A stretch of 23,075 nucleotides of DNA from Gemmatimonadota bacterium (GCA_019347645.1 JAHWKZ010000010.1:1-23075); one strand, 5' to 3'; positions 1-10,138 are shown, counted from the first letter of the stretch. Numbers and translations are program-made. The notes: generated by a model from the letters alone, not told the origin.

Positions 1-57
1 GGCGATTCGGCCTTCCCTGTGTCGCTCAGTCCCAGATTCGCGAGCGACTGCCCCTAA
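1..57 (+). CDS. possible C-terminal end of an upstream gene (partial)
   Basis: The first forward frame is open from the window edge and stops at TAA (55-57), giving 18 residues that end in FASDCP. The stop lies 26 bp before a strong intrinsic terminator, which is the expected position for the end of a transcribed gene. The other two forward frames read through the terminator. The fragment is too short to recognise a family, and a chance open frame cannot be excluded. Confidence 0.3.
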   Translation, partial: GDSAFPVSLSPRFASDCP

Positions 58-83
58 GCCGCGGCAGGGACAGGATCACTGGT

Positions 84-117
84 CGGAGCCGGGCGGTCGT
101 CCCGGCTCCGATTTTTT
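84..117 (+). terminator. intrinsic (Rho-independent) terminator
   Basis: A perfect 10-bp stem, CGGAGCCGGG (84-93) with CCCGGCTCCG (101-110), encloses a 7-nt loop and is followed at once by A and six T residues (111-117). This is a textbook forward-strand terminator. It ends whatever is transcribed from left of the window and separates it from the ABC transporter at 252. Confidence 0.8.
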
Positions 118-251
118 GTACCGCCAGGTAGCGTCCTGGCCCATACACCTCCAATTTGAAAGCACGAAAGCTCGAGTAGGCTCTTTCCGCGCGGGCGGTC
201 ATACTGGAGCGGCCCGCCTCGATTTCCTGCGACCCCCACGGATCGGGATCG

Positions 252-2216
252 ATGCCACAGCGCGACCGAAAAACGACCGCTCCACCCGATCCGTCGCCCA
301 ATCGCCTGTTCACCGTCTTTGACCTGAAGGGCTCGGACGATCGCCTCGGCCAGTTGCGGCGGATCCCGGAGCTCACCCTCGAGGCCCTGCGTCTGGTTTG
401 GCGGGCCAGCGCCCGCCATTTCGCCATGGTCACCCTGCTGCAGTTCGGGGCCGCGGCCGCCGTCGCCGTCCAGCTCCTGGTCGGACGAGAGGTCCTCCAG
501 GAGCTGATGGCGGTCGGTCGCGGCGCCATCGACGCGGAGGCGCTGATCCCCGGGCTCGCCCTGCTCGTCGGCGTCACCATCTTGATGGGAGCCATCGGCG
601 CCTTCGTCGCCCACCAGCAGCGCTTCCTCACCGAAATGGTGGCCGTCCACACCTTCGACCGGATCATCGACGTGGCCACGCGAGTCGAGCTGGCCTCGTT
701 CGAGGATCCCCAGTTCTACGATCAGCTCACCCGGGCCCGCACGTCGGGCCTGTCCAAGCCGGTCGAGATGGTCGGCGGCGTCAGCGCGCTGATCATGTCC
801 GTCCTGACGAGCCTGGGCATCGGGATCGCCCTCGTCACGATGCACCCGATCCTCCTGCCGCTCGTCGTCCTGTCCTCGGTACCCTTGCTCCTGGCCACGC
901 TCCGCAACAGCCAGCAGGCGTACGAGTTCGAGTTCGGCTGGACGCCCCGAAACCGGGAGCGTTTCTATCTGATGCAGCTCCTCACGGGAAGGGAGCCGGC
1001 CCAGGAGCTGCGGGTGTTCGGCGCCACCGGGTTCCTCCGCCGACGCTACGACGCCCTGACCGACGAGCGTCTGTCCCGACTGAAGGAGTTCCTCCGCCGC
1101 CGCCTGCGCGTCGCGATGATGGGAACCGTTGGCGGAGCGATCGGCGCGGCCTTCGCCCTGGGGGCGCTGGTCTGGCTCGTGGTGACGGGGCGGATCGACG
1201 TCGCCACCGCGGTCACCGCCGGCGCGGCCATGCAGATGCTCATCTCGCGCTTCTCGACCCTCACCAAGAGCGTCGGCAACCTGGTCGAGGCGGGGATGTT
1301 CCTGGACGACTACCGCACCTTCCTCACCCTGGAAGGTGACGTCGACGAACCGGCTCCCGAGGAGGATGGCTCACGTCCGGTAGCGGGACCGCCCCGTACC
1401 TTCGGGGGCCTGAGGGTGGAGGACGTGTCGTTCGCCTATCCGAAGACCGAGAAGGTCGTGCTGCACGACGTCTCGCTGGAGGTGGAGCCCGGCGAGGTGG
1501 TGGCGCTGGTCGGCGAGAACGGCTCCGGCAAGACGACGCTCGTCAAGCTGATCTGTCAACTCTATCGACCCCAGACGGGGCGCATCGTATGGAACGGCGT
1601 CGACGCCACCGATCTGGACCCGGAGGAGCTGCGGTCCCAGATCACCGTCATCTTCCAGGACTTCATCCACTACCACCTGACCGCGCTGGAGAACATCGCG
1701 CTCGGGCGCGTGGACCTGCCGCCGGAGCCCGAGCGGATCGCCGACGCCGCCCGCCAAGCCGGCGCCCACGAGTTCCTCTCGCGCCTGCCGCAGGGGTACG
1801 ACACCCGCCTCGGGCGACAGTTCTACGGCGGCCACGAGCTGTCGGTGGGCCAGTGGCAGCGCCTGGCGCTCGCCCGCGCGTTCTTCCGGGAGGGAAGCTT
1901 CCTGGTGCTGGACGAGCCCACCGCCGCGCTCGATCCCCGGGCCGAGCACGAGCTCTTCTCCCAGATGCGGGCCCTGTCCGAGGGCCGGTCGGTGCTGCTG
2001 GTCTCCCACCGATTCTCGAGCGTCCGCAGCGCGGATCGGATCTACGTGCTCGAAGGCGGTCGGATCACCGAGGCCGGAAGCCACTCGGAGCTCCTTGCGC
2101 TCGGAGGCCACTATGCCGAACTCTTCACGCTCCAGGCGGCGGCCTATCTCGACGATGGAGGGCGAGCTTCCACATCGCTCTCGAGCCACCTCGGGAACCC
2201 CACCTTGCGGTCGTAG
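252..2216 (+). CDS. ABC transporter, fused permease and ATPase (exporter type)
   Basis: A 654-aa half-transporter with membrane and nucleotide-binding domains in one chain, expected to act as a homodimeric exporter in the inner membrane. Residues about 60-340 hold the hydrophobic segments. The ATPase domain follows from about residue 390, with Walker A GENGSGKTT (G421, K427), Q-loop VIFQDF, signature LSVGQ (a common variant of LSGGQ), Walker B FLVLDEPTAALD and H-loop LLVSHRF. There is no C39 peptidase domain. The ATG at 252 has only a weak GGGA upstream but is the first start in the frame and gives a normal length. The HPr-kinase-like gene follows after 16 bp, so the two are probably cotranscribed. 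Substrate is unknown; the pairing suggests a small peptide or other modified product (inference). Confidence 0.93.
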   Translation: MPQRDRKTTAPPDPSPNRLFTVFDLKGSDDRLGQLRRIPELTLEALRLVWRASARHFAMVTLLQFGAAAAVAVQLLVGREVLQELMAVGRGAIDAEALIPGLALLVGVTILMGAIGAFVAHQQRFLTEMVAVHTFDRIIDVATRVELASFEDPQFYDQLTRARTSGLSKPVEMVGGVSALIMSVLTSLGIGIALVTMHPILLPLVVLSSVPLLLATLRNSQQAYEFEFGWTPRNRERFYLMQLLTGREPAQELRVFGATGFLRRRYDALTDERLSRLKEFLRRRLRVAMMGTVGGAIGAAFALGALVWLVVTGRIDVATAVTAGAAMQMLISRFSTLTKSVGNLVEAGMFLDDYRTFLTLEGDVDEPAPEEDGSRPVAGPPRTFGGLRVEDVSFAYPKTEKVVLHDVSLEVEPGEVVALVGENGSGKTTLVKLICQLYRPQTGRIVWNGVDATDLDPEELRSQITVIFQDFIHYHLTALENIALGRVDLPPEPERIADAARQAGAHEFLSRLPQGYDTRLGRQFYGGHELSVGQWQRLALARAFFREGSFLVLDEPTAALDPRAEHELFSQMRALSEGRSVLLVSHRFSSVRSADRIYVLEGGRITEAGSHSELLALGGHYAELFTLQAAAYLDDGGRASTSLSSHLGNPTLRS

Positions 2217-2232
2217 GCGAGGCCACCGGCCG

Positions 2233-3081
2233 ATGCCGCCGATCACTCGTGGAGCGTACGGATTCCGCCTGAACTACGCGGATCCGGGAGAGCACCTGGA
2301 CGACCTGGTGCATCTAGGCGATTCGGAGCCGGAAGTCACCGTCTCCTGGCGTCACGCCTCGACCCTCGCGGACGTCGAGGAGGTCGACGAGGAGCGTGTC
2401 GTCTACGGCATCCGGGGCGCCACGACCTTCCGGGTCGAGCGCGACCCGGCGTCGATCGTCATCGACGTGCCCTTCCCCCCGGTCCCGGGGGCGCTCGTCC
2501 ACCCCCTGCTCACGATCGCGATCTCGATCCTGGCCCGCTGGCGCGGCGACGTCACCCTCCATGCCGGGGCTTTCGAGACGCCCGCCGGCGCATGGGGCGT
2601 CATGGGCGTGCGGGAGGCCGGGAAGAGCGCGATGCTGGCCGCGGTGTCGCGCCGCGGCCTCCCCATCGTAGCCGACGACCTCCTGACCATCGAGGACGGA
2701 TCGGTCTGGGCCGGGCCGGATTGCGTGGACCTCCGGCCCGACACCGCCGAGCGGTTCGGCGCCCGCTACCTCGGGATCGTCGGCGGACGGCCGCGCTTCC
2801 GCCTCTCGACGCCGCCCAGCCGACCTCGGGTGCCTTTCCGCGGCTTCTTCATCCTGGACTGGCACGATCGGCCCGAGATCGAGGCGGAACCCCTGCCGAC
2901 CCGGGAGCGACTCCGGTGGCTCTACCGTCAGGAGTACATTCCCCTTGTCGGGTTCTCCGATCCCCGGGAGCTGCTCTCCCTTCTTCCCGCGCCCGCCTGG
3001 CGCCTGTCCCGACCCCAGGACTGGACCGCCACGGAGACTACGGTCGACCGGGTCCTTGAGGTGGTCGAGGAAGCGTCCTGA
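2233..3081 (+). CDS. HPr-kinase-like protein (serine-kinase family, often RiPP-associated)
   Basis: A 282-aa protein whose C-terminal half has the HprK/P fold signature. It has a P-loop GVREAGKS (about residue 120) inside a segment on substrate or product handling (TLHAGAF ... WGVMG), followed by IVADDLLTIEDG, the conserved acidic strand of HPr kinases. Proteins of this size and type occur beside ABC exporters in lasso-peptide and PqqD-linked clusters, where some phosphorylate the precursor peptide. True HprK proteins of sugar regulation carry an N-terminal domain not recognised here, and no HPr gene is nearby. The ATG at 2233 was chosen because it lies 16 bp after the ABC transporter stop; the frame is open further left but would overlap that gene deeply. 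The role as a peptide kinase is inferred. Confidence 0.75.
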   Translation: MPPITRGAYGFRLNYADPGEHLDDLVHLGDSEPEVTVSWRHASTLADVEEVDEERVVYGIRGATTFRVERDPASIVIDVPFPPVPGALVHPLLTIAISILARWRGDVTLHAGAFETPAGAWGVMGVREAGKSAMLAAVSRRGLPIVADDLLTIEDGSVWAGPDCVDLRPDTAERFGARYLGIVGGRPRFRLSTPPSRPRVPFRGFFILDWHDRPEIEAEPLPTRERLRWLYRQEYIPLVGFSDPRELLSLLPAPAWRLSRPQDWTATETTVDRVLEVVEEAS

Positions 3082-3100
3082 GGACGACTCCTCGGCCGTG

Positions 3101-3118
3101 CGGTGGAACGTTCCACCG
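3101..3118. promoter_or_regulatory. 18-bp perfect palindrome, possible operator
   Basis: CGGTGGAACGTTCCACCG is perfectly self-complementary and lies in the 121-bp gap between the kinase stop (3081) and the penicillin-binding protein start (3203). It could be a dimeric repressor site. As RNA it could fold into a 7-bp stem with an ACGT loop, but no T-run follows, so it is not a standard terminator. No regulator is encoded nearby. Confidence 0.35.
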
Positions 3119-3188
3119 GACGGAGGGGTTTACAAAGCGAGCCCGGCCCCGTAGGAAGACCCGACGGAGCCTTCCGTCCCGATCCTGC

Positions 3189-3194
3189 TATATT
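3189..3194 (+). promoter_or_regulatory. -10-like box TATATT, possible leaderless promoter for the PBP1A gene
   Basis: TATATT matches the -10 consensus at five of six bases, in otherwise GC-rich DNA. It ends 8 nt before the ATG at 3203, so transcription would begin at or next to the start codon. No convincing -35 box lies at the usual distance. Two other genes in the window (10726 and 10830) show the same arrangement. Confidence 0.4.
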
Positions 3195-3202
3195 GGGAAG
3201 CG

Positions 3203-5374
3203 ATGAGTCCCCGACCCGATCACGAGAGCCCCTGGCGCGCCGGCAACGTCCTGGCGCTGATCGCGGTGTTCGCCCTGTTCCTGGGCGTCGGTGTCTTCCT
3301 GGGTGTCTACGAGCGGCTCCGGGCGGAGCTGCCTTCGATCGCTCGGCTCGAGGAGTGGCAGCCGAGCCTGGTGACCAAGGTCTACGCCCGGGACGGAGAG
3401 GTGATCGCGGAGTTCGCCAGCGAGCGGCGCGAGATCGTCTCCCTCGACCGGGTGCCGAAGATGTTCATCTGGTCGATCCTGGCGACGGAGGACCGCTCCT
3501 TCTACCGCCACGATGGGATCGACCTCAAGCGGCTCATGGTCGTGGGAACGAGCTTCCTGCTGACGGGCTCGAAGGAGCAGGGGGCCTCCACCATCACCAT
3601 GCAGCTCTCCCGCAACCTCTTCCTGAACCCGGACAAGACCCTGATCCGGAAGTTCAAGGAGATGATCCTGGCCCACGAGATCGAGCAGGGGTACTCGAAG
3701 GACAAGATCCTCGAGATGTACGTGAATCAGGTGTACTTCGGAAGCGGCGCGTACGGGATCGAGTCCGCCGCCCAGATGTACTTCGGCAAGCCGGCCACCG
3801 AGCTGTCGCTGCCGGAGGCGGCGCTGCTGGCCGGGATCGTCCAGTCCCCGTCGCGCCAGAGCCCGCGGGTGAACATGGACGCGGCGAAGGCACGGCGGGC
3901 GGTGGTGGCCGAGAACCTGGTCGAGATAGGGATGGACCGCGCCGACGCCGAGCGGATCAAGGCGGCCGAGATCGACCTGGCGCCCCCGCCCGAGATGTCG
4001 GGCCCGGACTCCTACTTCGCCGAACACGTCCGCCGGGAGCTCGAGTACCTGCTGGGCTCCGGGGCGGTGTGGGAGGGAGGCTACCGGGTCTACACGACGC
4101 TTGACACCGAGCTCCAGGCGACCGCCGAGCGGGTGGTCGAGGAGCACCTCTCGCGGATCGAAACGACCCTCGCCCCCGACAAGGTGACGCGCGAGGAGTG
4201 GCTGGCGGCCCGGGACAGCGCCGCGGTGGAGGCGGCGGGACCGGAGTCGGCCGTCTCCACCCGGACGCCGTACCTGCAGGGCGCCCTGCTCGCGGTCGAC
4301 CTGGAGACGGGCGGGATCCTGGCGATGGTCGGCGGGCGCGACTTCCAGGAGTCGAAGTTCAATCGCGCGACGCAGGCTCGCCGGCAACCGGGGTCGGTCT
4401 TCAAACCATTCGTCTACACCGCCGCCATCCGGAACGGCCTCCCGGCCTCCTACGTGGTCCAGGACCGCCCGCTCCGGATGCCGATGGGCAACGGCGAGAC
4501 CTGGGCCCCCGTCAACTACGACGGCCGCTTCCGCGGACCGGTGAGCCTCCGGCGGGCGCTGACGAACTCGATCAACGTCGCCACGGTGCGGGTCCTCTTC
4601 GACGTCGGGATCCAAGCGGTGATCGACTACGCCCGTGACGCCGGGATCACCACCGAGCTCCCGCCGTACGGCTCGCTCGCCCTCGGCGCGGCCGACCTCA
4701 TCCCCTGGCAGGTCCTCCGGGCCTACACGGTCTACCCGACCGGCGGGATCCGCCTCGATCCGATCTCGATCACCCGGATCGAAGACCGCAACGGCAACGT
4801 GGTGCGCTCCTTCACCCCGGCCCGGACCCGGATCCTGACCCCCCAGGAAGCGTTCGTCATGACCACGATCCTCGAGGACGTCGTCGACCACGGGACCGGG
4901 CGGTGGGGCGTCCGCGGCCAGGGCTTCGAGTGGCCGGCGGGCGGGAAGACCGGCACGACGAACGAGTCGACCGACGCCTGGTTCGTCGGCTTCACACCGG
5001 AGGTGGCGACGCTGACCTGGGTCGGCTTCGACCTCAAGCAGCGGATCCGGTACAACGGCACCGGCGGCGTGCTGGCGGCCCCGATCTGGACCGATTTCAT
5101 GAAGGTCGCCCACCAAGGGATGGAACCGCCGGAGGGGTTCGAGGAGCCGCCGGGATTGGCCGAGGTGGCGGTCACCACCACGACCGGCATGCTCGCCGCC
5201 GGCTTCTGCGGGATGGCCTCGTACACGGAGATCATGATCCCGGGCACCGAGCCCGAGCACTACTGCCACCCCCAGCGCGAGGAGGGGCCCGCCCCCGTCC
5301 GGGGGCTCGGCGAGGCAAGAGCGCCCGGCCAGCAGGAGTCCGATCAGAAGATCGACGAGGACTTCCTGTTCTGA
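3203..5374 (+). CDS. mrcA: class A penicillin-binding protein (PBP1A-type transglycosylase/transpeptidase)
   Basis: A bifunctional peptidoglycan synthase of 723 aa that polymerises lipid II and cross-links the strands in the periplasm. A short cytoplasmic tail and one membrane anchor (about 14-37) lead into the GT51 domain, with catalytic Glu96 in ATEDRSFYRHDGID and the block GASTITMQLSRN. The transpeptidase domain has the active serine motif GSVFKP (Ser398, Lys401), SIN (456-458) and KTGT (582-585), all intact. The last about 70 residues contain a Cys pair (GFCGM ... HYCHP) around an IPGTEPEHY segment, seen in PBP1A of several high-GC phyla. The ATG at 3203 gives the anchor directly. The next gene (5404) is convergent, and only 29 bp separate the stops, with no obvious terminator. 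Confidence 0.96.
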   Translation: MSPRPDHESPWRAGNVLALIAVFALFLGVGVFLGVYERLRAELPSIARLEEWQPSLVTKVYARDGEVIAEFASERREIVSLDRVPKMFIWSILATEDRSFYRHDGIDLKRLMVVGTSFLLTGSKEQGASTITMQLSRNLFLNPDKTLIRKFKEMILAHEIEQGYSKDKILEMYVNQVYFGSGAYGIESAAQMYFGKPATELSLPEAALLAGIVQSPSRQSPRVNMDAAKARRAVVAENLVEIGMDRADAERIKAAEIDLAPPPEMSGPDSYFAEHVRRELEYLLGSGAVWEGGYRVYTTLDTELQATAERVVEEHLSRIETTLAPDKVTREEWLAARDSAAVEAAGPESAVSTRTPYLQGALLAVDLETGGILAMVGGRDFQESKFNRATQARRQPGSVFKPFVYTAAIRNGLPASYVVQDRPLRMPMGNGETWAPVNYDGRFRGPVSLRRALTNSINVATVRVLFDVGIQAVIDYARDAGITTELPPYGSLALGAADLIPWQVLRAYTVYPTGGIRLDPISITRIEDRNGNVVRSFTPARTRILTPQEAFVMTTILEDVVDHGTGRWGVRGQGFEWPAGGKTGTTNESTDAWFVGFTPEVATLTWVGFDLKQRIRYNGTGGVLAAPIWTDFMKVAHQGMEPPEGFEEPPGLAEVAVTTTTGMLAAGFCGMASYTEIMIPGTEPEHYCHPQREEGPAPVRGLGEARAPGQQESDQKIDEDFLF

Positions 5375-5403
5375 CGCGTAGGAGTCTGTCGGCGCCGGCC
5401 CGG

Positions 5404-6734
<1,331 letters not shown>

Positions 6735-6738
<4 letters not shown>

Positions 6739-7160
6739 CGCCCCGCGCCGCTGGCCGCCATCCGCTCGGCGATGTCGCCGAGGACGGGCAGCTTCCACTT
6801 CTCGCCGGAGTATCCCTTGATGAGCAGCACGATCCAGACGATGAACAGGCCGAGCCAGACCAGCAGCGACACGATACCGAACAGGTTCCCCAGGGTCCAC
6901 GAGATCTGGCCCAGGACGATGCCCAGGACGCCGAGGACGACCCAAACGACGATCCAGGCGATGCTGAAGACGATCGACTGCGCGGCGTGGAATCGGACCG
7001 TCTGGTTCGCCTTCTCGATCAGGAAGAAGATCAGCCCGGTGACGATACCCAGGATATAGCACAACAGCCCGGCCAGCTTGGGATCGAGGCCGGTCGACGT
7101 CGTCTCGCCCGGCGGGGATCCGGAAGGCGGGGGCGGGGGCTGGGGAGTCTGCTGGTTCAC
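6735..7160 (-). CDS. DUF4870 family small membrane protein
   Basis: A 141-aa protein with a proline-rich N-terminus (about 1-25) followed by DPKLAGLLCYILGIVTGLIF, a segment typical of DUF4870 (Tic20-like) proteins. It then has hydrophobic segments at about 27-47, 60-85 and 90-115, with the conserved RFHAAQS between them. Function is unknown. It starts at GTG 7160, preceded by a strong AAGGAGG seven bases upstream. Its stop overlaps the presumed CTG start of the phosphorylase gene, which suggests translational coupling. Confidence 0.88.
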
Positions 7161-7219
7161 CGCGCCTCCTTGGGAGGGTGACGAATGGGGAATCTGACAG
7201 AGGATGATGCTCGTGCGAA

Positions 7220-7248
7220 ATTATGCGCGCCCGCGGCGAACGGCACAA
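7220..7248 (-). promoter_or_regulatory. sigma-70-like promoter for the DUF4870/phosphorylase pair
   Basis: On the minus strand TTGTGC (7248-7243) is separated by exactly 17 bp from CATAAT (7225-7220), which matches the -10 consensus at five of six bases. It points toward the DUF4870 start at 7160, leaving a leader of roughly 50 nt that carries the AAGGAGG ribosome-binding site. The -35 box is weak. Confidence 0.5.
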
Positions 7249-7364
7249 GTCGGCGCCGGCGCCGGAGAGCGGCCGGGAACGTCGGCACATCCGATCGACC
7301 GCGGGGTAGAAGCCGGCCCCGTCCGCGACTCGTAGCCGAGATGAACGATCGACCGGGAGGTCCG

Positions 7365-7868
7365 ATGTCGCACGCGCTCCGATGGTTCCCCGTCTCCGCC
7401 GCCCTGCTCCTCGTGGCGACGGCGCTGGCTCCTCGACCCGCCGCGGCCCAGGAGCTGGGCCTGCGGGCGTACGGGATCCGCGCCGGGCTGGCCCTGGAGG
7501 ACGACTTGACCCAGATCCTCGTCGGCGGCCACGCCGACCTCGGCCGACCGGCCCCCAACCTCCGACTGCAGCCGCTGTTCACCGTGGGTGCCGGAGAGGA
7601 CGCGCTGACGCTGCTCCTCGGAGGCGAGGTCCACTACCTCTTCCCGATCGAGGCCGGCTCGACCGTCGAACCCTACGTCGGCGGCGGGCTGGGGGTCCAC
7701 CACATCGACTTCGACGAAGGGTCCGACACCACCGACCTCGCGCTGCTCGTGGCCGGCGGGGTCGACGTGCCGGTGGAACGCTGGTGGGGCTGGTTCGCCG
7801 AGGGACGGTTCGTGATCGAGGACGAGACGATCTTCCGCCTGGAAGCCGGCGTGAACTGGCAGTATTAG
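7365..7868 (+). CDS. small outer-membrane beta-barrel-like protein
   Basis: A 167-aa secreted protein. Its N-terminus is a Sec signal peptide (basic start, hydrophobic core SAALLLVATAL, likely cleavage after AAA in PAAAQ, near residue 27). The rest alternates short glycine-rich and amphipathic strands (VEPYVGGGLGVHHIDF, LALLVAGGVDVP) and ends in an aromatic residue (NWQY), as barrel proteins often do. The ATG at 7365 is preceded by GGGAGG at 5 nt, so it is preferred to ATG 7341. Function is unknown; no ligand or partner is visible. Confidence 0.75.
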   Translation: MSHALRWFPVSAALLLVATALAPRPAAAQELGLRAYGIRAGLALEDDLTQILVGGHADLGRPAPNLRLQPLFTVGAGEDALTLLLGGEVHYLFPIEAGSTVEPYVGGGLGVHHIDFDEGSDTTDLALLVAGGVDVPVERWWGWFAEGRFVIEDETIFRLEAGVNWQY

Positions 7869-7889
7869 GACCGCCCGGGCCGCCGGCCG

Positions 7890-9764
7890 TCAGTCGCCCG
7901 GGGTGGCGTAGCCGGGGTCGAACAGGCTCGATCGAACGATCGTGGCCGAGGAGCTGGCGCGGGAGTCCTCCACGAGGCGCACCACGGGGAATCGCGACTC
8001 CCGCACCACCCCCCGCAGCTCGCGCACCTCGCCGTCCCGCTCCACCTCGAAGCGCACCGATTCGCCGAGGCGGGCTTCGCGGATGTAGGTCGAGATCGCG
8101 AAGGTGGTGGCGACCCCCTCGGCCGGGGAGATCGGGGTTTCGTTGATCTTCAGGAGTCGGTCGCCTTCGGCGATCCCGGCGCTCGCCGCGGTTCCACGCG
8201 GCTCCACCCGCGTCACCACGAACCTCCCCTCGGGAGCCGGAACCAATCTGGCGCCGAGGGACCGCTGGCTCTCCTCCCGGACGACCGTTCGGAGACCGGC
8301 GCGCGCCAGCCCCGCCTCGATCGAGAGGCTCCGCTCCTCGACGAGGGGCCCCAGGGTGGAGACGGGCACCCCCAGCGCCCCGGCCACCTCGATCCAGACC
8401 ACCGCCGGGTCGTAGCCGTGCTCCGGCGTCCACCGCTGCAGGTAGTCCATCGCCTGGTCCAGGCCGCGGAGACCGCGGGTCTCCTCGCGGATGGCGATGT
8501 CGATCAGGAAGGTGGCCAGGGTCCCGCCGATCAGCATCCGGGTCTTTTCCGTCTCGTCTCCGGACACTCGCGCGCGCTGCACGAGCGCGTCCGGATCGAT
8601 CCGGTCGACGCCGCCGAGCTGGCGCCAGTTCGTGAGCAGCCGTCCCATGGCGTCGTAGAAGGCCTCTCGACCTTCCCGGCCGAACCGCGCCGGCAGGAGG
8701 TGCGCGTAGTACTCCGCCGTCCCCTCCACGAACCAGAAGTCCTCCAGCGGCGGCGGCACGGTGAACGTGCGGGGGCGCACCAGGGCGGCGGGGCCGAAGC
8801 GGGCCGGGAACCAGGCATGGAGGTACTGATGCAGGAGGACCCGTCCGAGCCCCGCCTCACGGAGCCGGGCGGGCTCCAGGCGCGGCAGGAAGATCGTGGC
8901 GCCGTCGGCGGCCCCCATGCCCCCCCAACCGGGGGTCTCCGGAGATACGAAGTGGATCGCGAACACGTAGCGCTCGTACGGCGGCGGAGCCCCGAAGAAG
9001 CGGGTGCCGAGATCCACCGCCTCGCCGACGAGCGCGAGCAGCGAGTCGGGGGCGAAGGAGTCGTCCACCCCGTGGACGGTGACCTGATGGGCCTTCCCCT
9101 GCAGGAAGAGCTTGTAGTCCTTGACCCGATCGCCGATCACGATCGGCATCCCCGGCACCGCGCCATAGGAGTCGGCCGCGTACCGGTTGGGCCCGCTCGG
9201 CCGCAGCGGCGTGATGGCCTTCCAGCCCCGGGGGACGTCGAAGGCGATGGTGACCGGTCGCTCCTCGAACCCCCTCAGCGTCCCGAGGAGCCCCGCCCCG
9301 GGCGAATAGCCGTAATGGAGCTCGAGCTGGGTCCGGAACGGAAGGGGGACCACGGGGGGATCCGGGATGACGTCGTACGAGAGGGCGAGGTAGCCCACGT
9401 CCCGGGTATAGAGCCGCCAGCTGGCGACCCCGAGCCGCCGCGTCGCGACCGGCCGCCCCTCCCCGTCGCGGGCGGCGAAGCTCTCGACGATGGTGCGATC
9501 CGGACCGAACCCGTACTGGCCCGGGATCCAGGCCGGGAGAACGAAGTCGATGGAATCGGCCCGAACTCGATCCACCGCCAGGGAGACCTGGAAGCGGTCG
9601 GCCCCGGCCCCCGCCATGCGGACGAAGTAGTCGACGGTCGGCGCGGTGGGGACCCGCCCGTCTCCGTCGGGCGGCCCGCCCGTGGCACAGCCGACCGCGA
9701 CCGCCAGCAGGACCAGCGCGCGCAGTCGACGGGCGATGGATCGAGGAGCGGGGCCGTCAGTCAC
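7890..9764 (-). CDS. M61 (glycyl aminopeptidase-like) lipoprotein with PDZ domain, altered active site
   Basis: A 624-aa protein with a lipobox AVGC (Cys26) behind a short basic/hydrophobic leader, so it is probably an outer-membrane or periplasmic lipoprotein. The N-terminal beta domain and central catalytic-type domain resemble M61 peptidases. A PDZ domain lies at about 500-590, with EPRGTAASAGIAEGDRLLKI as its core. The zinc motif is HQYLH (His312, Gln313, His316) in place of HExxH, so the general-base glutamate is missing. The third ligand region FVEGTAEYYA (Glu347) is kept 31 residues downstream. Zinc may still bind, but normal peptidase activity is unlikely. It starts at GTG 9764 with purine-rich GGGAAGAGGG just upstream. 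It is convergent with the barrel gene at 7365-7868. Confidence 0.82.
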   Translation of the reverse strand: MTDGPAPRSIARRLRALVLLAVAVGCATGGPPDGDGRVPTAPTVDYFVRMAGAGADRFQVSLAVDRVRADSIDFVLPAWIPGQYGFGPDRTIVESFAARDGEGRPVATRRLGVASWRLYTRDVGYLALSYDVIPDPPVVPLPFRTQLELHYGYSPGAGLLGTLRGFEERPVTIAFDVPRGWKAITPLRPSGPNRYAADSYGAVPGMPIVIGDRVKDYKLFLQGKAHQVTVHGVDDSFAPDSLLALVGEAVDLGTRFFGAPPPYERYVFAIHFVSPETPGWGGMGAADGATIFLPRLEPARLREAGLGRVLLHQYLHAWFPARFGPAALVRPRTFTVPPPLEDFWFVEGTAEYYAHLLPARFGREGREAFYDAMGRLLTNWRQLGGVDRIDPDALVQRARVSGDETEKTRMLIGGTLATFLIDIAIREETRGLRGLDQAMDYLQRWTPEHGYDPAVVWIEVAGALGVPVSTLGPLVEERSLSIEAGLARAGLRTVVREESQRSLGARLVPAPEGRFVVTRVEPRGTAASAGIAEGDRLLKINETPISPAEGVATTFAISTYIREARLGESVRFEVERDGEVRELRGVVRESRFPVVRLVEDSRASSSATIVRSSLFDPGYATPGD

Positions 9765-10026
9765 GGGCCCTCTTCCCGTCTCCTCCCCGTATCGTGGGTC
9801 GTCGCGCCATGCGTCTCCTCGCCGATCACGGGCGGAATTCTACCGAAAAGGCGGGGATCGACACCACCTCGATGGAAATCGCGTCTCTCCTCCAGAGGGT
9901 TCCGCGAGAGTATGCCGGCCGGGTCCCGGCGCCGCCGTCGCGTTTCTGACAGGGATCGATTCCCCCACATCGAGTCCTCCGCGGCGGGTCCTGTCCCGCC
10001 TTTCCGGGGCGACAGGCGGGAGATCC

Positions 10027-10054
10027 TTGACTTTCGAAAGGCAGGCGGTAAACT
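10027..10054 (+). promoter_or_regulatory. sigma-70-like promoter without an obvious gene
   Basis: TTGACT (10027-10032), a 16-bp spacer and TAAACT (10049-10054) form a good promoter on the forward strand. The only gene downstream, from 10193, is on the other strand. The site would therefore make either a short untranslated RNA or antisense to the kinase-like gene. Confidence 0.4.
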
Positions 10055-10138
10055 GCCAATTGTCGACGGTACCCGGTCCCGGTCGACTACGGGAGGCCGT
10101 CGGCGACTAGGCCTGCGTTTCCTCCTGGCCTACGACCG

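Noticed and set aside
116..322. Small forward ORF as a lasso-peptide precursor for the ABC/kinase pair
   Set aside because: It overlaps the ABC gene start by 71 bp in another frame, has no ribosome-binding site, and lacks a recognisable leader and core.
9761..10059. Two short minus-strand ORFs upstream of the M61 gene
   Set aside because: Arg/Pro-rich random-looking sequences without ribosome-binding sites or recognisable domains.
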